DNA of 7,152 nt from an uncultured Erysipelotrichaceae bacterium (lineage in GTDB: Bacteria; Bacillota_I; Bacilli_A; Erysipelotrichales; Erysipelotrichaceae), in contig CACXEN010000113.1 in assembly GCA_902766675.1 (NCBI GenBank), positions 1 to 7,152 on the forward strand. The letters run 5' to 3'. Position numbers and translations under genes: made by a program. The stretch's first letter is position 1. The number at the start of each line of letters is the position of its first letter. This document shows positions 5,847 through 7,152 of the stretch, one piece after another. The notes under the pieces were generated by a model. That model had not been told where the DNA came from, ran no database searches, and saw only the letters and a program-made list of their open reading frames with translations.

Positions 5847-6911
5847 TTATTCAACAACCAGTTCACCCCAAGCGTCGCTAGGCACTAGTCCGATATATGT
5901 ATTTCCAATATTTATTACTAACTCATTTCCATTTTCATCATAGTAACGAGTTATATCCATCTCATCTTTCTTTTCCCATGTAATCTTTTGAACGTGGCCA
6001 TTGGATAAATAGTATCCTTCTTTCCCACTATCTTCTAGCATATAGCGTACATGTCCCTCATTATCTGTTGCAATCATATCAATATTTTGGATTATGACAT
6101 TTTTAAAAGTTAACACTTCTTCATCTTCCCCATCCACATGAATATCTCCATAGCAATAATAATCATAGCTACTTGTCTTTTCGTTATACTTTAATTCACT
6201 TCCATTATGTGGGAATGGTAATGCCACATATGTTGCTTCATCATATCCTTCTGTTAATACTTCTTCATCCAAATATTTTACGAATTGAAAATGACTTTCC
6301 ACATTTGGCTTATATTCGTTATAGTCTTTAGAAAAACCACCACTCTTAATATTGCTTTCAATATCTCCAGGTAAAATATATTCTGTGAATTCTCTACTTT
6401 TTCCATTATCCACACGTGACAACGTTCCATTGATATGTTCTGTGGCATATGGATTAGAAAATAATGGTAATGATATAGATGATGCACCATCATGTACTAG
6501 AATGGAATTCCATTCAGCTTGTAAAAGAATATTTGTGTCTCTAGTACTACGAATACTACCCATCTGTTCAATTTCTGCATAATCTTTTTTCAATGCCATC
6601 AATCTAGTAATGCGTCCATTATGTAAACTATTTACCATTTCATATACGACATCTGCTTCAGAAATACCAAAATGCGGATATGCAAGAATTTCATTGTCTA
6701 CCATAACCGCAATCGGTCTTTGGTTTTGAATATCTAAAGAAATTGGTTCACCTGTTAATTCACTAAAGTACATTCCTTCTGGTGCTACACCGATCACAAT
6801 CAATTCAGGAGCATCTGTCACTTTTGCTTGCCAAGGAATCTTTTCATATGTAACTTCTTTACATCCGCTACATGCAATGATTATACAAATCAATAAAATA
6901 ATTTTTTTCAT
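5847..6911 (-). CDS. DUF3048 domain lipoprotein (YerB type)
   Basis: The protein matches the DUF3048 family, secreted lipoproteins including Bacillus YerB whose role is not well defined. Family motifs in order, numbered from the longer start at 6926, are SELTGEP (55-61), RPIAVMVDN (70-78), EADVVYEM (90-97), ITRLMA (106-111), GSIRSTRD (123-130) and HDGAS (145-149). The C-terminal domain has ITWEKK, ITRYYDENGNELVINIGNTYIGLVP. The N terminus is a lipoprotein signal: MKKIILLICIIIACSGC. Either IIAC (Cys19) or CSGC (Cys22) could be the lipid-modified cysteine; the first fits the lipobox better. I chose the ATG at 6911 because it gives a standard MKK signal and coincides with the start predicted from the -10 at 6923-6918. 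An in-frame ATG at 6926 would add five residues but lies upstream of that -10. Neither start has a ribosome binding site. It stands between the nusG terminator and the envelope genes. Confidence 0.88.
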   Translation of the reverse strand: MKKIILLICIIIACSGCKEVTYEKIPWQAKVTDAPELIVIGVAPEGMYFSELTGEPISLDIQNQRPIAVMVDNEILAYPHFGISEADVVYEMVNSLHNGRITRLMALKKDYAEIEQMGSIRSTRDTNILLQAEWNSILVHDGASSISLPLFSNPYATEHINGTLSRVDNGKSREFTEYILPGDIESNIKSGGFSKDYNEYKPNVESHFQFVKYLDEEVLTEGYDEATYVALPFPHNGSELKYNEKTSSYDYYCYGDIHVDGEDEEVLTFKNVIIQNIDMIATDNEGHVRYMLEDSGKEGYYLSNGHVQKITWEKKDEMDITRYYDENGNELVINIGNTYIGLVPSDAWGELVVE

Positions 6912-6917
6912 GCATTT

Positions 6918-6923
6918 ATTATA
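6918..6923 (-). promoter_or_regulatory. Probable -10 element of the DUF3048 gene
   Basis: A perfect TATAAT, again within ATGTATAAT, ends 6 bases before the ATG at 6911. Counting seven bases from the end of the hexamer puts the transcription start on the A of that ATG. The -35 region falls in the T-rich arm of the nusG terminator and has no good TTGACA match (AATTTT at 6946-6941). Confidence 0.45.
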
Positions 6924-6940
6924 CATGATACTACTAATAA

Positions 6941-6974
6941 AAAATTGATAGATTCACATAAATCTATCAATTTT
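6941..6974 (-). terminator. Rho-independent terminator after nusG
   Basis: A perfect 14-bp inverted repeat (AAAATTGATAGATT / AATCTATCAATTTT) with a 6-base loop begins five bases after the nusG stop codon. On the minus strand the stem ends in a run of six T residues extending to 6939. The stem is AT-rich but long. The plus-strand copy is also followed by TTTTATT, so it could work in both directions. Confidence 0.85.
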
Positions 6975-6979
6975 ATTCA

Positions 6980-7152
6980 TTATTCTTCCTCTACTTTTTG
7001 TAAATCGTTGTAGCTGATATCTGTTGGTGTTTCTCTTCCGAACAAGAGTGTCATTACAGATGCTGTTTGTGTTTGATCATTCATAGAAGAAATTGTTCCT
7101 TCCATACCTGAGAATGGTCCAGTAAGAATCTTAACTGTATCTCCAACTTCGA
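6980..7152 (-). CDS. nusG: Transcription antitermination factor NusG, C-terminal KOW domain (runs off the right edge)
   Basis: The last 56 codons and TAA are visible. The sequence opens EVGDTVKILTGPFSGMEGTI, the KOW motif of NusG, followed by a strand region and FGRETPTDISYNDLQKVEEE, matching the usual NusG ending (FGRxTPVELxFxQVEK). NusG binds RNA polymerase through its N-terminal domain; this C-terminal domain contacts Rho or ribosomal protein S10. The TPTDISYND ending differs a little from the standard one. A specialised NusG paralogue cannot be ruled out without the N-terminal part and the neighbouring genes (secE, rplK would support the housekeeping copy). A terminator follows directly. 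Confidence 0.88.
   Translation of the reverse strand, partial: EVGDTVKILTGPFSGMEGTISSMNDQTQTASVMTLLFGRETPTDISYNDLQKVEEE

Noticed and set aside
6278..6493. Minus-strand 71-codon frame within the DUF3048 gene, and the plus-strand frame at 6352-6582
   Set aside because: Both overlap a gene with conserved family motifs in a different frame and show no coding features of their own.

Overview
The window is a low-GC, AT-rich stretch from a Gram-positive bacterium of the Bacillota. The evidence is codon use dominated by A/T third positions, strong AGGAGG-type ribosome binding sites, a Gram-positive type YidC, secreted proteins carrying cell-wall-binding repeats, a DUF3048 lipoprotein, and a teichoic-acid-type polymerase domain. 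The overall flavour (short intergenic gaps, aromatic wall-binding repeats behind acidic linkers) fits the Erysipelotrichia or a neighbouring class. That placement is an impression and was not tested by search.

Every gene I accept lies on the minus strand, so transcription runs from high to low coordinates. From the right edge, the window holds: the last 56 codons of nusG (6980-7152) followed by a clear intrinsic terminator (6941-6974); a DUF3048 (YerB-type) lipoprotein gene (5847-6911) whose likely promoter puts the transcription start on its own start codon; then four closely packed genes. These four are a secreted protein with wall-binding repeats and a transglutaminase-like domain (4559-5785), a membrane-anchored protein with an Ala/Gln repeat and a Cys-containing tail (3832-4539), an acyltransferase-3 family membrane protein with a long Lys-rich N-terminal extension (2607-3839), and a 692-residue fusion of a YidC/Oxa1 insertase with a TagF-like glycerophosphotransferase domain (468-2546). 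A hairpin terminator (442-462) closes this group. At the left edge is the first part of a second secreted protein with an acidic linker and what looks like the start of a wall-binding repeat (1-371, incomplete).

Read together, the four-gene group looks like a cell-envelope locus. The fusion would place a glycopolymer-building cytosolic domain on an insertase membrane core, the acyltransferase could decorate an envelope polymer, and the repeat proteins would bind the finished wall. The YidC-TagF fusion is the most unusual item. The functional link between the genes is inferred from gene order and domain content only.

No tRNA, rRNA, CRISPR array, insertion sequence or attachment site was seen. 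The gaps between genes are all under 100 bases.
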